A stretch of DNA of 64,000 bases from Pseudoxanthomonas helianthi (GTDB lineage Bacteria > Pseudomonadota > Gammaproteobacteria > Xanthomonadales > Xanthomonadaceae): positions 434,001 through 498,000 of the forward strand of contig NZ_JAGKTC010000003.1 of NCBI RefSeq assembly GCF_017939625.1, given 5' to 3'. This document shows positions 10,037 to 18,308 of this stretch, one piece after another. Position numbers and translations under genes: made by a program. The notes under the pieces were generated by a model that searched no databases, was not told the DNA's origin, and worked only from the letters and a program-made list of their open reading frames with translations. Numbering within the stretch: the stretch's first letter is position 1; each line of letters begins with the position of its first letter.

Positions 10037-10060
10037 CAACCCGGCGAATCCGCCGGGTTG
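10037..10060 (+). terminator. Hairpin after the cytochrome c' gene
   Basis: CAACCCGGCG and CGCCGGGTTG pair perfectly over 10 bp around AATC. There is no T-tract, so termination efficiency is uncertain. Confidence 0.45.
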
Positions 10061-10146
10061 ACGCAGGGTTCATCGGCCGCCGCCAACCATGCGTCACGAG
10101 CGATGCGACGCATCGCGCATGACGAACGCAGGCCAAGGAGAACCCG

Positions 10147-10623
10147 ATGAATACCCGTCTGATGCTTGCCGCTGCCATCGCCACCGCCGCGCTGGCCGGT
10201 TGCGCCACCTCGCCCGGCTACGGGCCTTCCTACGGCGGCGGTTACAACAACGGCGCGGGTTCGTATTCGCGCAGTTCCTGTTACGACTGCGGCGTGGTGG
10301 TGCGCGTCGACAGCATCGCCTCGGGGCGTACCGCGCCTTCGGCCACCGGCGCGGTATTGGGCGGCATCGTCGGCGCAGTCGCCGGCCGGCAGATTTCCGA
10401 ACACACCGGCGGCAGCAAGGGCGAGAAGAACACCGCCACCGTGGCCGGCGCCGCCGCTGGCGCACTGGCCGGCAATGCCATCCAGAACCGTACCGCTGGC
10501 AGCTACGACATCACCGTGCGCATGGACGACGGCCGTACCGTGGTGATCAACCAGCGCAACCTGGGCGGCATCCGCGAAAACGCCTACGTTCGCGTGGTCA
10601 ACGGCCAGGTCGTGCTGCGCTGA
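10147..10623 (+). CDS. Glycine-zipper 2TM (SlyB-like) outer membrane lipoprotein
   Basis: The 158-residue protein has a lipoprotein signal ending LAGC (Cys19), a Gly/Tyr/Ser-rich linker, and a glycine-zipper domain (AVLGGIVGAVAGRQISEH, then AGAAAGALAGNAIQ). A C-terminal beta region, ITVRMDDGRTVVINQ, follows. SlyB/Pcp-type lipoproteins stabilise the outer membrane. ATG 10147 has CAAGGAGAA at ideal spacing. It is convergent with the pilus operon, only 19 bases from pilE. Confidence 0.9.
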   Translation: MNTRLMLAAAIATAALAGCATSPGYGPSYGGGYNNGAGSYSRSSCYDCGVVVRVDSIASGRTAPSATGAVLGGIVGAVAGRQISEHTGGSKGEKNTATVAGAAAGALAGNAIQNRTAGSYDITVRMDDGRTVVINQRNLGGIRENAYVRVVNGQVVLR

Positions 10624-10642
10624 GGCCACGCCGGCACAAGCG

Positions 10643-11053
10643 CTACTTCCAGCAATCGGCCTTGGTCGCGGTCTTCTTGCCGGTCTGGTCGATGGTCATG
10701 GTGCCGCACTTGCCGTCGGCTTCGGCTTGGCGTCCTTGCGGCACGATCTGCAACGTATAGGCGGAGGCAGTCGGATCTTCGGCGTAGCTGATCGTGTAGA
10801 ACGGGGATACGTCGTCGCTGCAGGTCGGGGCCGCCGCTCCCACGTAGGTCATGGCGGTCGTGTAGTAGCGCTCCATGTACTGCGCGTGATCGGTCAGGCA
10901 ACCCTTGGCCGCGCTGGTTCGCGCCTTGACCATCGCGAATTCGTAGCTGGCGATCGCCGTCACCGTCAGGATGGCGACGATCGCGACCACGATCAACAGT
11001 TCGATCAGGGTGAACCCCTGCCCTGTCCGCCTCTGGCTCATGGACTCAGTCAT
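10643..11053 (-). CDS. pilE: Type IV pilin-like protein PilE
   Basis: The 136-residue prepilin has the cleavage site QG/FTLIELLIVVAIVAIL with Glu5 present. Two C-terminal cysteine pairs (CSDD and CGTM...CW) may form the disulfide loop. PilE is a minor pilin processed by PilD and placed in the pilus with PilV/W/X and PilY1. ATG 11053 overlaps the pilY1 stop by eight bases; ATG 11041 is an alternative with a 9-residue leader. It is the last gene of the operon and converges with the glycine-zipper gene. Confidence 0.9.
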   Translation of the reverse strand: MTESMSQRRTGQGFTLIELLIVVAIVAILTVTAIASYEFAMVKARTSAAKGCLTDHAQYMERYYTTAMTYVGAAAPTCSDDVSPFYTISYAEDPTASAYTLQIVPQGRQAEADGKCGTMTIDQTGKKTATKADCWK

Positions 11054-14000
11054 GCAGGATCTCGCGCCAGGAAACCCGCCGCGGCGCCGATCCTGGCGGA
11101 TTGATCGGCGGATCGGCCAGGCCTCCGCCCGAGCCACCGACGACGGCTACGGATTCGTCGGATCCGCGGATGATGATCGGCTTGGTCGGCATGCCGACGC
11201 CAGGGTTGATGGAGCCCGTCGCGACCTTTTTCCCGGAGCCATCGTCCAGCGTGTCGTTTTGGTCGAATTTCCTGTCGCCGTTGGTGTCGAAGAACGGATC
11301 CGCCAGGCTGGTACCGGTGAAGGCATCGATGGCGTTGAGATAGCCGTTGCCACCGGCGTCGCAGACGTTGCTGGTCGGCGGGACGACGCTGGCGAAGAAC
11401 AGCGCCGAGCCGTCGACCAGGGGCCGGCTGAGCACGCGCTCTCCGGGCGACGGATTCGACAGATTGAGGTACCAGCCGCGCTTGCCCGCCGGCAAGGTAC
11501 CGCTCGCCTCGAAGGCACGGTTGCCGGTGGTCGCATCGACCACCGCGATGGTCCGCGCTTGGAGTTCGGATGTCGCGATCGGGTCCGGTCCCTCGTCGAT
11601 CAACGCATACATCGACTGCACGGTGTTGTCCGTCAGGTCGAGTTTCGACAGCAGGCTGCCGGTACCGGCGAACACCCAGCGCTGCCCCGTCTTCGGATGC
11701 TGCGCCAGCGCGAGGTCGGCGGTAACCGGCTGGCCGGAAGCGGTGGTGAACATCGGCCTGCCGCCATAACCGATCGACGGAGTCGTGCCGGTGAAGTCGA
11801 ACTTCCAGACATGACCCTTCAGGTCGCCGGCGAAAACGTAATCGACGCTACCGTCCCCGTTCTCGTCCCAGCCGCGCGGCGAGAACAAGCCGTTGTCGCC
11901 AGCCTCGCCGGTGTCGATCTCGTTGAGCACCGCGCCGGTGAGCAGGTCGACGACATACAGCACGGCCTTGCCGCTGGCGCTGTTGATCCCGTTGCCGAAG
12001 ATGGCGACCGCGGTGCCGTTGCCGAGGTGGCTGATCAGCGGCTCGCCCAGGACCTGGCCCAGGTTGGCGCCGCTGTTGAGTTCCCAGAGCACGTCGGCGG
12101 CGCGGAACGTCTGCGGCGAGGTGACGTCCAGCGCATACATGCCCTTGCCGCCGCGGCCCAGTGCGCCGACCAGGTAGTTCTTGCCCGGGGTGACGGCGCG
12201 AGACGAGACCATCAGGGGGCCGTCGACGAAGTATTGGTGCAGGTAACGCGGATTGCTCAGGCTCGCCAGGTTCGTGAAGTTGATGCCGCCCGGTACATAA
12301 GCGAAGAGTTCCGCGCCGGTGGTCGCATCGAAGGCATGCAGCATGCCGTCGTTGGCGCCGACGAAGATCGTCTGGGATTCCTTCACGTATACAGGCGATG
12401 AATTGGCGATGTCGCCGAGCACGGTGCCGCGGTCGCGCAGCTCCCCGCCGTTCTGCTTTTCCTTGCTGCGATCGCCTGCGATGTAGGCGGCGTTGTCCGT
12501 TCCATTGACCGGGGCGATGGCCCGCGACGACTGGTCCAGCAGGGCGATCTGGGCACTGGTCGGAAACGATGCGCCTCCCCTGCCGCCCCAGGTCAGCAGG
12601 TTGCGGCCCGAGGTCGGAATCAGCGCCGACGCCCTCCAGACCGGAGTGTCGTCCTTCACGTCGGCCGTGGAAGCATCGTAGGCCGCCAGTTCCCCGCTCC
12701 ATGCACCGGAAAGATAGCTGGCCTGGTAGACGCGTCCGTTGGTCACGAACGAAGTGCTGTTCGCGGTCACGTTCGAGGCCGAGCCTAGGCGCTTGGCGAC
12801 TTCCGCAAACGCCGCCAACAGGCCGTCGGTGAATTCCTTGCTGTTGCTGGCGACGAGGAAATCGCCGCGTCCGTTGACGCTGGCGTGCCACAGGTCGTCG
12901 ATGCGATCCCTGTTTTCGCCGCCATTGATCGGATCGGGCCAGTGCTTGGTGCCGTTCCTGATCGACGGCAGGTCGCTCGACGGGTCCAGGTTGCCCCTCA
13001 AGCCGATCGAAACGCCGAAGGTGACCATGTGCTGCCAGAAAGCCTCGTCGGCCAGCGATTCGGGGACATTGTTTTCCAGATCGTTGCGCAAGTCGCGCTT
13101 CCAGTAATACATCGCGACGTCGGCAAGGGTATTCGATCGCGATTTGGTGGCGGTCTCGACGAAATTGTCCTGGTAAGGGTTTCCCGGCGCGTAGGTGAAG
13201 CTCTTCCTGATATTGCCCGACGCATCGGTCCAGGTGTTGGCCGGACCGGCGGTGCCGTCGGCATCGCCCACGCTGGCGAAACCGTCGGTCGAATTCCAGT
13301 AGCCATCGGTGGTCAGGATAGCGAAATTCTGGCGGCAGCTGATTTGCGAGACGCCGGTTCCCGAATCCCACGGCCCGGCCGCGTCGCTACGCGAAAAATA
13401 ATCGCCGGCGCGTTGCAATGCGCGATGCAAGGGAGTGCTGCCATCGCCCTGCGCCGACCGCAGGCGGTCGAACCAGGTGCTCTTGTTGGCGCCGCGGAAC
13501 AGGCCGCCGTCAGCGCCCACCGGGATATCGTAGGGAAAGCCCGTGGTGTTGCGGTTGATCGTGTCCAGGCCGATGCGCAGGTACTCGCCCACCCGGCTCA
13601 GGGCCTCGCTGGCACCGGCCTTGGCGACCTTCATCCGGCTGCGATGGTAGGAATACCAGATCGCGAAGTTGGTCATCTCGTCCGCTTCGCTGCGCCTCGA
13701 TGCGGGGCTGGTCGGCAGCAGCGGGGTCGCGAACTCGCATTGCATCCAGCCGTCGTCCCGATTGGCGCCGTCGTCGCAACCGGCACCGGGCTCGCCTCGA
13801 TTGTTGCTTCGCAACCTGCCCCACGTGCTGCGCACGACGTGAAGATTGCCGTTGACCCTGAGTATCTGGAACCGCTGGAAATCGGCCGGATCGGTGCTGG
13901 TCTTCACGGCGTCGGAATTCGGCACGAAGAACGTGCGCGTCGCAGTGGAAAGATTGACCGTATCGCTCAGCAAGGCGGTGTGGCGGTATGCCGCCGTGTA

Positions 14001-14393
14001 GGAAGTGCCGCCGGTGGAACGGGTGCCGTCGGCCTTGATCCAGGGAAGGTAGGTCGTCGCCGGGTTGTAGTAGATCGTGTTGTGGCCGTAAGACGCGTGG
14101 CGGATATTGGTGTCGTCCAGGTAGCCGGACGCACCCGTGCCGTCGCTGTATTTCGGGTCCGCCAAAGAAGCGGGCATCGAGACCAGGTTCATCGAGCCGG
14201 AATCGTCGAGGATGAAACGCACGTTCGCCGGCGGATACGCCGCCTGCGATTGCAGCGGATCGTTGGGGATGTCGACGGCGTGCCCCGGCCCCGCGGCCAG
14301 GGTGGCCAGGAAGGCGATGGCGACGGCCGTCAGTCGGCCACGCAGGGAATGACGGCGGGAATCGGAACGGATGGCGTTCATGGCCTGGCTCAT
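11046..14393 (-). CDS. pilY1: Type IV pilus tip/assembly adhesin PilY1
   Basis: The 1115-residue protein starts with a signal peptide (VAIAFLATLAAGPGHA). A von Willebrand A-like region follows, with the MIDAS sequence LDDSGSM near residue 62. The C-terminal PilC-type beta-propeller starts around residue 640 (IFVGANDGMLHAFDATTG) and carries the calcium loop DENGDGSVDYVFAGD. A second loop, DTNGDRKFDQND, lies near the end. PilY1 promotes pilus extension, adhesion and surface sensing. ATG 14393 lies one base after the pilX stop (TGAGATG); ATG 14381 is possible. Size and layout fit the family. Confidence 0.95.
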   Translation of the reverse strand: MSQAMNAIRSDSRRHSLRGRLTAVAIAFLATLAAGPGHAVDIPNDPLQSQAAYPPANVRFILDDSGSMNLVSMPASLADPKYSDGTGASGYLDDTNIRHASYGHNTIYYNPATTYLPWIKADGTRSTGGTSYTAAYRHTALLSDTVNLSTATRTFFVPNSDAVKTSTDPADFQRFQILRVNGNLHVVRSTWGRLRSNNRGEPGAGCDDGANRDDGWMQCEFATPLLPTSPASRRSEADEMTNFAIWYSYHRSRMKVAKAGASEALSRVGEYLRIGLDTINRNTTGFPYDIPVGADGGLFRGANKSTWFDRLRSAQGDGSTPLHRALQRAGDYFSRSDAAGPWDSGTGVSQISCRQNFAILTTDGYWNSTDGFASVGDADGTAGPANTWTDASGNIRKSFTYAPGNPYQDNFVETATKSRSNTLADVAMYYWKRDLRNDLENNVPESLADEAFWQHMVTFGVSIGLRGNLDPSSDLPSIRNGTKHWPDPINGGENRDRIDDLWHASVNGRGDFLVASNSKEFTDGLLAAFAEVAKRLGSASNVTANSTSFVTNGRVYQASYLSGAWSGELAAYDASTADVKDDTPVWRASALIPTSGRNLLTWGGRGGASFPTSAQIALLDQSSRAIAPVNGTDNAAYIAGDRSKEKQNGGELRDRGTVLGDIANSSPVYVKESQTIFVGANDGMLHAFDATTGAELFAYVPGGINFTNLASLSNPRYLHQYFVDGPLMVSSRAVTPGKNYLVGALGRGGKGMYALDVTSPQTFRAADVLWELNSGANLGQVLGEPLISHLGNGTAVAIFGNGINSASGKAVLYVVDLLTGAVLNEIDTGEAGDNGLFSPRGWDENGDGSVDYVFAGDLKGHVWKFDFTGTTPSIGYGGRPMFTTASGQPVTADLALAQHPKTGQRWVFAGTGSLLSKLDLTDNTVQSMYALIDEGPDPIATSELQARTIAVVDATTGNRAFEASGTLPAGKRGWYLNLSNPSPGERVLSRPLVDGSALFFASVVPPTSNVCDAGGNGYLNAIDAFTGTSLADPFFDTNGDRKFDQNDTLDDGSGKKVATGSINPGVGMPTKPIIIRGSDESVAVVGGSGGGLADPPINPPGSAPRRVSWREILHD

Positions 14394-14394
14394 C

Positions 14395-14931
14395 TCAAGG
14401 AACCGCGTAGATGGACTGCAGCATCACCTCGGCCCTGCCGTCGGCGCGGCTGAGCGCGGTGATGCGGTAGCGTCTTTCGGTGCCGCTGCAGGAGGTTTCG
14501 CCGATCACCTTGCTGGTGGTGCAACTGCCCCGCGGCGGCACGTTGGTGGCGAGCAGCTCGACGATGTACTTCGGCTTCGCCGTCTGGTCGCCGAGGGTCA
14601 CGACGGTCTCGGGCGCATCCGCCCATACCGAGGGGTCTTCCCATATCGGTGCGGCACCCGGCACCGGAATCGCACACAACCCCTTCGTACAGCCGGATGC
14701 CGGAACCGCCGGCCGATCCGCAGCCACCAGTTCGCCCTCGCGCAAGGCAGCCTCGGCCGCCTGGAAGGCCAGTCCGCGATCGCGCACGCCGGCGCTCATG
14801 CGTTCCTCCATCAGCGTGCCGCGCAGGCTGGCCAAGCCGATCAGCGCGACGACCAGCAGCAGGATCAACACCACGAGCAGCGTCGCGGCGCCGCGCTGAC
14901 GGGAATGGGATGCGGTCATGGGAGTCGTCAT
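14395..14931 (-). CDS. pilX: Minor pilin assembly protein PilX
   Basis: The 178-residue protein begins with a basic leader ending RQRG, followed by the helix AATLLVVLILLLVVALIG, the usual PilX pattern lacking Glu5. The SxRxTLMEERMSAGVRD-like part follows (LRGTLMEERMSAG), then QAAEAALREGE. A PilX-type minor pilin helps start pilus assembly. ATG 14931 shares bases with the pilW stop (ATGA), showing translational coupling. The C-terminal region has two Cys pairs (ASGCTKGLC and GSCTTSK...TSCSG). Confidence 0.92.
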   Translation of the reverse strand: MTTPMTASHSRQRGAATLLVVLILLLVVALIGLASLRGTLMEERMSAGVRDRGLAFQAAEAALREGELVAADRPAVPASGCTKGLCAIPVPGAAPIWEDPSVWADAPETVVTLGDQTAKPKYIVELLATNVPPRGSCTTSKVIGETSCSGTERRYRITALSRADGRAEVMLQSIYAVP

Positions 14932-16022
14932 TCGGTGTGGTTCCGGATGGTCGTGATCATCTTCAGGTGGCGCCGGATGTCCTTTCCGTCCGCGCCCGGA
15001 GTTCCGGCACCTGTCAATACGATGTCGATGGAGACGGCGACGACCTTGTCCGAGGTCCAGTCCGCGGCGCTCACCGCGGTGGCGTCGACATAGCCCGTCG
15101 CACCGACGAGGAGGTACTTCAGGCTCATGTCCTCCACGCCGTCGACGATCTCGTTGTTGTCGACCTTGAGCTTGCCACCGTCGTTGCGGACGCTGGCTTG
15201 GTACAGCGACCTGCCGCCCTGTGCATTGGCGCCGATGTACCAACGCTCCATGCGCAGCCGGGAGATGATGGCGGGCCACAGGTCTTCCGGTTCGTTCTTG
15301 GTCCCATCCTCGTCGCCGTCGCAGCCGCCGCCGGAGAACTTGCCCATGTAGCAGCCGAAGGCGTACTGGTTGCCGTTGGCGCCATCGCAGTTCGGCGGAG
15401 CGCTGTACCCCAGTCCCTTGCTGCAGTTGCCGGGCGTGCCGGTGCCCGGGTTGTGGACCACCGTGACGTTGATTCCCGGTTGTGCGTTGGTCACCTGGAA
15501 TACGGCGACCTCACCGAAATCGCAGGCCATTGCGATGTCGCCCGGAGACAGGCCGTGATCGGCGGTGCCCAGCTTGAATTGCGCGGAAGTCGGCACGTGG
15601 CTGACGATGCTCATGCCGGGCCCGGCGCTCTTGATTTCGATCGCGTCGGTGCCGGCGATGCGCTGTCCTTCGCCGGTACCGAAAGGCTCGCCCTCGAAAG
15701 CCTCGGTGCCTTCGTATCCATGGATGCCGATCGCATCGGTATACCACTTGCCCTGCGGATTATTGAGCACGTTGTAGACCGGCAAGCCGCGTTCGCACGG
15801 GTTTCCCCCCGCCTCGCGGATGTCGCGGGCCATCAGTTCGAAGGCGACGCGCAGATTCTCCTGCACGCGGCCGAGGCTTTCGGTGGCGTCGTAGGTGCGG
15901 CTGGTGGACAGGAACACGGTGATCGCTGCACCGGTGACGATCAGTCCGACCGCCAGCGCGACCATCAGCTCGACGAGGCTGAAGCCGCGCACCCGGGGGA
16001 CCTGGTGGAAAGAACCGTTCAT
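14928..16022 (-). CDS. pilW: Minor pilin PilW
   Basis: The 364-residue prepilin has leader MNGSFHQVPRVRG and helix FSLVELMVALAVGLIVTG with Glu5. ARDIREAGGNPCERG matches the conserved start of PilW ectodomains. A Cys- and Gly-rich insert in the middle (for example YMGKFSGGGCDGDEDG) may bind metal, but that is inference. ATG 16022 overlaps the pilV stop (ATGA). It works with PilV, PilX and FimT/U as an initiation complex for the type IV pilus at the inner membrane. Confidence 0.92.
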   Translation of the reverse strand: MNGSFHQVPRVRGFSLVELMVALAVGLIVTGAAITVFLSTSRTYDATESLGRVQENLRVAFELMARDIREAGGNPCERGLPVYNVLNNPQGKWYTDAIGIHGYEGTEAFEGEPFGTGEGQRIAGTDAIEIKSAGPGMSIVSHVPTSAQFKLGTADHGLSPGDIAMACDFGEVAVFQVTNAQPGINVTVVHNPGTGTPGNCSKGLGYSAPPNCDGANGNQYAFGCYMGKFSGGGCDGDEDGTKNEPEDLWPAIISRLRMERWYIGANAQGGRSLYQASVRNDGGKLKVDNNEIVDGVEDMSLKYLLVGATGYVDATAVSAADWTSDKVVAVSIDIVLTGAGTPGADGKDIRRHLKMITTIRNHTE

Positions 16023-16489
16023 AGGCGCGTGACCGTCACGACCGGCGGGGTGGGCTCCCCAGCCTTCGCGCGCGTATCGGTCCAGCTGACCTCGATCTCG
16101 CATTTGTCGTTGCCGCAAACGATCTTCGCGCACGCGGAATCGCCAAGGACCTGCTTCAGGGAACCCATCCATTCGGCCAGGTCGTTCTTGGCCAGAGAAC
16201 CGGTATCCGGTATGGCGCAGGTCTTGGCGGTCAGGTTGTAGGCGCCAACGCGCGCCTCGTCGCGATTCGCGCGCATTGCGTCGAGGATCGCGTAGGTCGC
16301 GATCGTGGCCTGGCTGCGCTGCAGCGAACCCTGGCTGCTGCGCAATGCGGCCATCTGCAGCGCCGCGATGCCCAGCATACCGAATGCGAGCAGCACGACC
16401 GCGATCAGCACTTCGATCATGCCGACGCCGGCGACGCGCCGGGGACCGGCGAATCCTCGTCCCGTCCGCATGCGAACGACCTCGCTCAT
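16019..16489 (-). CDS. pilV: Minor pilin PilV
   Basis: The 156-residue protein contains the prepilin segment GVG/MIEVLIAVVLLAFGMLG, then AALQMAALRSSQGSLQRSQA, characteristic of PilV. C-terminal cysteines (CAKIVCGNDKCEIEVSW) suggest disulfides. ATG 16489 overlaps the upstream stop (ATGA) and has GGAGAC nearby. It is the second gene of the operon. Confidence 0.92.
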   Translation of the reverse strand: MSEVVRMRTGRGFAGPRRVAGVGMIEVLIAVVLLAFGMLGIAALQMAALRSSQGSLQRSQATIATYAILDAMRANRDEARVGAYNLTAKTCAIPDTGSLAKNDLAEWMGSLKQVLGDSACAKIVCGNDKCEIEVSWTDTRAKAGEPTPPVVTVTRL

Positions 16490-17181
16490 GGTTTGTCTCC
16501 TGGTGTTTCGCACTTTCCGCCGGCGTCCTTGCGCTCCGCGCGGAACCGGCTGCCTGCGCTGATGCTGATGTCGCTTCGGTTCTGCCGCGGAGCGGTCAGC
16601 GGCAGGCACGCGCTCACGGCGGCGTTGAGCAGGTTGCCGGCCGCATCCCTTGCCATGCCGTCTGCATTGAAGGTGATCCGGCCGTTCAATGCCGTGCTGC
16701 CGAGCAGGCGCACTTCGCCGGCAACGGAAGTCCGCCGGACCAGGCGTTCGGTGGCCGCGTACTTGCCGTTGCGGTCCGCGTCCTGGAACACGATCCACCC
16801 ACTGGCGCCGTTGCCATCGCACACCGGCGCATCGGCGTTCGGGTCGACCGTCAGGCAGGCGACCATGCGACGGTTCGCCCGGATCGCTTCGATCCTTGCC
16901 GCCTGGAGCGTCGCCAGCGTCTCATTGGTGGCGGTGCGCAACCGGTTGCTGTTGATCAGCGACTGCATGGAAGGCACGGCCAGGGCCAGCAGGATGGCGG
17001 CCACGGCGAGCGCGACCATCAGTTCGACCAGGGTCACGCCGGACTGCACACCGACGTACGCGACAGCGCCGGACGCTGGCCTTCGCTGTCGCCCCCCGCT
17101 GGCACACGCACGGAACCCCGCCGCGGCAATCACCGCAGCCATGAATCCAGCGTGCCGAGTTCCCCAGCGAAGCGAGCGCAT
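16486..17181 (-). CDS. fimT: Minor pilin FimT/GspH-type with unusually long leader
   Basis: The prepilin helix VTLVELMVALAVAAILLALA with Glu5 and the following PSMQSLINSNRLRTATNE identify a GspH/FimT minor pilin. The ectodomain contains WIVFQDADRNGKY and ITFNADGMA, both typical. ATG 17181 has AGGGA eight bases upstream, but it gives a 47-residue leader that includes its own hydrophobic stretch (AGFMAAVIAAAGFRA). ATG 17142 is an alternative. FimT is reported to bind DNA in natural transformation in relatives. It is the first gene of the operon. Confidence 0.85.
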   Translation of the reverse strand: MRSLRWGTRHAGFMAAVIAAAGFRACASGGRQRRPASGAVAYVGVQSGVTLVELMVALAVAAILLALAVPSMQSLINSNRLRTATNETLATLQAARIEAIRANRRMVACLTVDPNADAPVCDGNGASGWIVFQDADRNGKYAATERLVRRTSVAGEVRLLGSTALNGRITFNADGMARDAAGNLLNAAVSACLPLTAPRQNRSDISISAGSRFRAERKDAGGKCETPGDKP

Positions 17182-17464
17182 CCGTTTTCCCTGATTGCGG
17201 CATTCCCCCTGCCAGGCAATCGGCTGCCGCTCCGACTTGCCCGCCCACATCATCCGATAATGCGGATAAAAGTAGCATTTTTCCCGACAAGCGGTATTTT
17301 TTGGCCCGATCCGGGCCTTTCATCACGTTTTTGTCATTACTAATACAGATTGTCGGCCGGCCGGGCGCGGCAAATTCGGTCAAATCCGGCGAACCGATCG
17401 GGCAGAAATCGGGGCGTCCCGGCCCAAGAGAGCGACTGGGGATCGGGAGCGGTACCCCGGCAGT
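17182..17464. other. Intergenic region before the pilus operon
   Basis: About 280 bases without a gene. The stretch 17256-17350 is markedly AT-rich for this genome and includes the hairpin GGCCCGATCCGGGCC (17313-17327 approx.). I found no sigma-70 pair with good spacing. Apart from the sigma-54-like site noted separately, nothing else is recognised. Confidence 0.5.
17199..17215 (-). promoter_or_regulatory. Possible sigma-54 promoter for the minor pilin operon
   Basis: On the minus strand CTGGCAGG-N4-ATGCC places GG and GC at the spacing of a -24/-12 promoter. One mismatch occurs in the -24 box and one in the -12 box. Its predicted start near 17188 would leave little leader before ATG 17181 but enough for ATG 17142. 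Pilin genes are often sigma-54 controlled in relatives. This is weak evidence. Confidence 0.3.
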
Positions 17465-18163
17465 TCAGGGCAAGGCCAGCGCACCCCGATGCGCGCAACC
17501 GCTGAGCGTCTTGCCGTCCAGGCTCAGCTTCGCCTCCCAACCCGAGGCCGCATCGGCCATGCCGTCGGCGCAATAGCCGGGAACGATTTCGACCTTCGCC
17601 GCCGGCGCTGAAGATTCCCAGACGTAAGCCGTGCCGGCCCTGGTCGCCGGCGCCTGCACCCGCAGCGCTTCCTGCCCGGGACGTTGCAGTTCCCATCCCG
17701 TCGCGCTCAACGACAGCGACCAGAACGGTTCGGTGCCGCGGGCAACGAACATCGCCTGTTCCAGCGGCGCGTCGCAACGCGGTCCCTCGGTGTGGACGCG
17801 TTCGACCGAGTCGACGATCCACTTGCCCTCGCGTTCGCGTACCCAGCCATCGAAGAAGAACGCGAGCCGCCCGCCCGGCTCCAGGAAACGATCGATGAAA
17901 GCCTGCGCATCCGGCGCGAATTCGACGATCCGCTGCCGGTCGCTGCCGCAAGGCGTAACGCCGTAGCCGTCCTTGCCGACCACGGCTTCGCCGCGCAGAC
18001 GTTCCAACCCTGCGGCCGGCGACGATGCCGCGACCGGCTGCGCCGGCACCGGCGTCGATGCCGGCGGCTCGCCAGCGCTGGAATTCGTTGCACCGCCGCA
18101 AGCCGATACCGTCATCGCGACCATGGCAACCACCCCCAGGGACAGAAATTTCGTCGTTTCCAC
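17465..18163 (-). CDS. Putative lipoprotein, COG3650-like
   Basis: The 232-residue product starts with METTKFLSLGVVAMVAMTVSAC, a lipoprotein signal with the acylated Cys in SAC/GG. A Pro/Ala/Ser-rich linker follows. The C-terminal half contains ARGTEPFWSLSLS, which resembles the G-x-EPFWS motif of COG3650-type envelope proteins. An internal domain, FIDRFLEPGGRLAFFFDGW, precedes it. Function is unknown. The GTG start at 18163 is chosen for the signal peptide; GTG 18205 would give 14 more residues. No strong ribosome site is seen, so the start is uncertain. It diverges from the M35 peptidase gene. Confidence 0.7.
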   Translation of the reverse strand: METTKFLSLGVVAMVAMTVSACGGATNSSAGEPPASTPVPAQPVAASSPAAGLERLRGEAVVGKDGYGVTPCGSDRQRIVEFAPDAQAFIDRFLEPGGRLAFFFDGWVREREGKWIVDSVERVHTEGPRCDAPLEQAMFVARGTEPFWSLSLSATGWELQRPGQEALRVQAPATRAGTAYVWESSAPAAKVEIVPGYCADGMADAASGWEAKLSLDGKTLSGCAHRGALALP

Positions 18164-18308
18164 GGCCGAATCCGTTTTCAACCTTCGATTCGACGAGGCT
18201 AGCACGGAGGCCGCCCACGCATCGCGATGCGTTCACCCGCATCCCGGCTACATTCGGCCTGTCCGCCGCCCGGCGGGCATTCCACCCAACTCCAAGGAAA
18301 AGCCGAGC

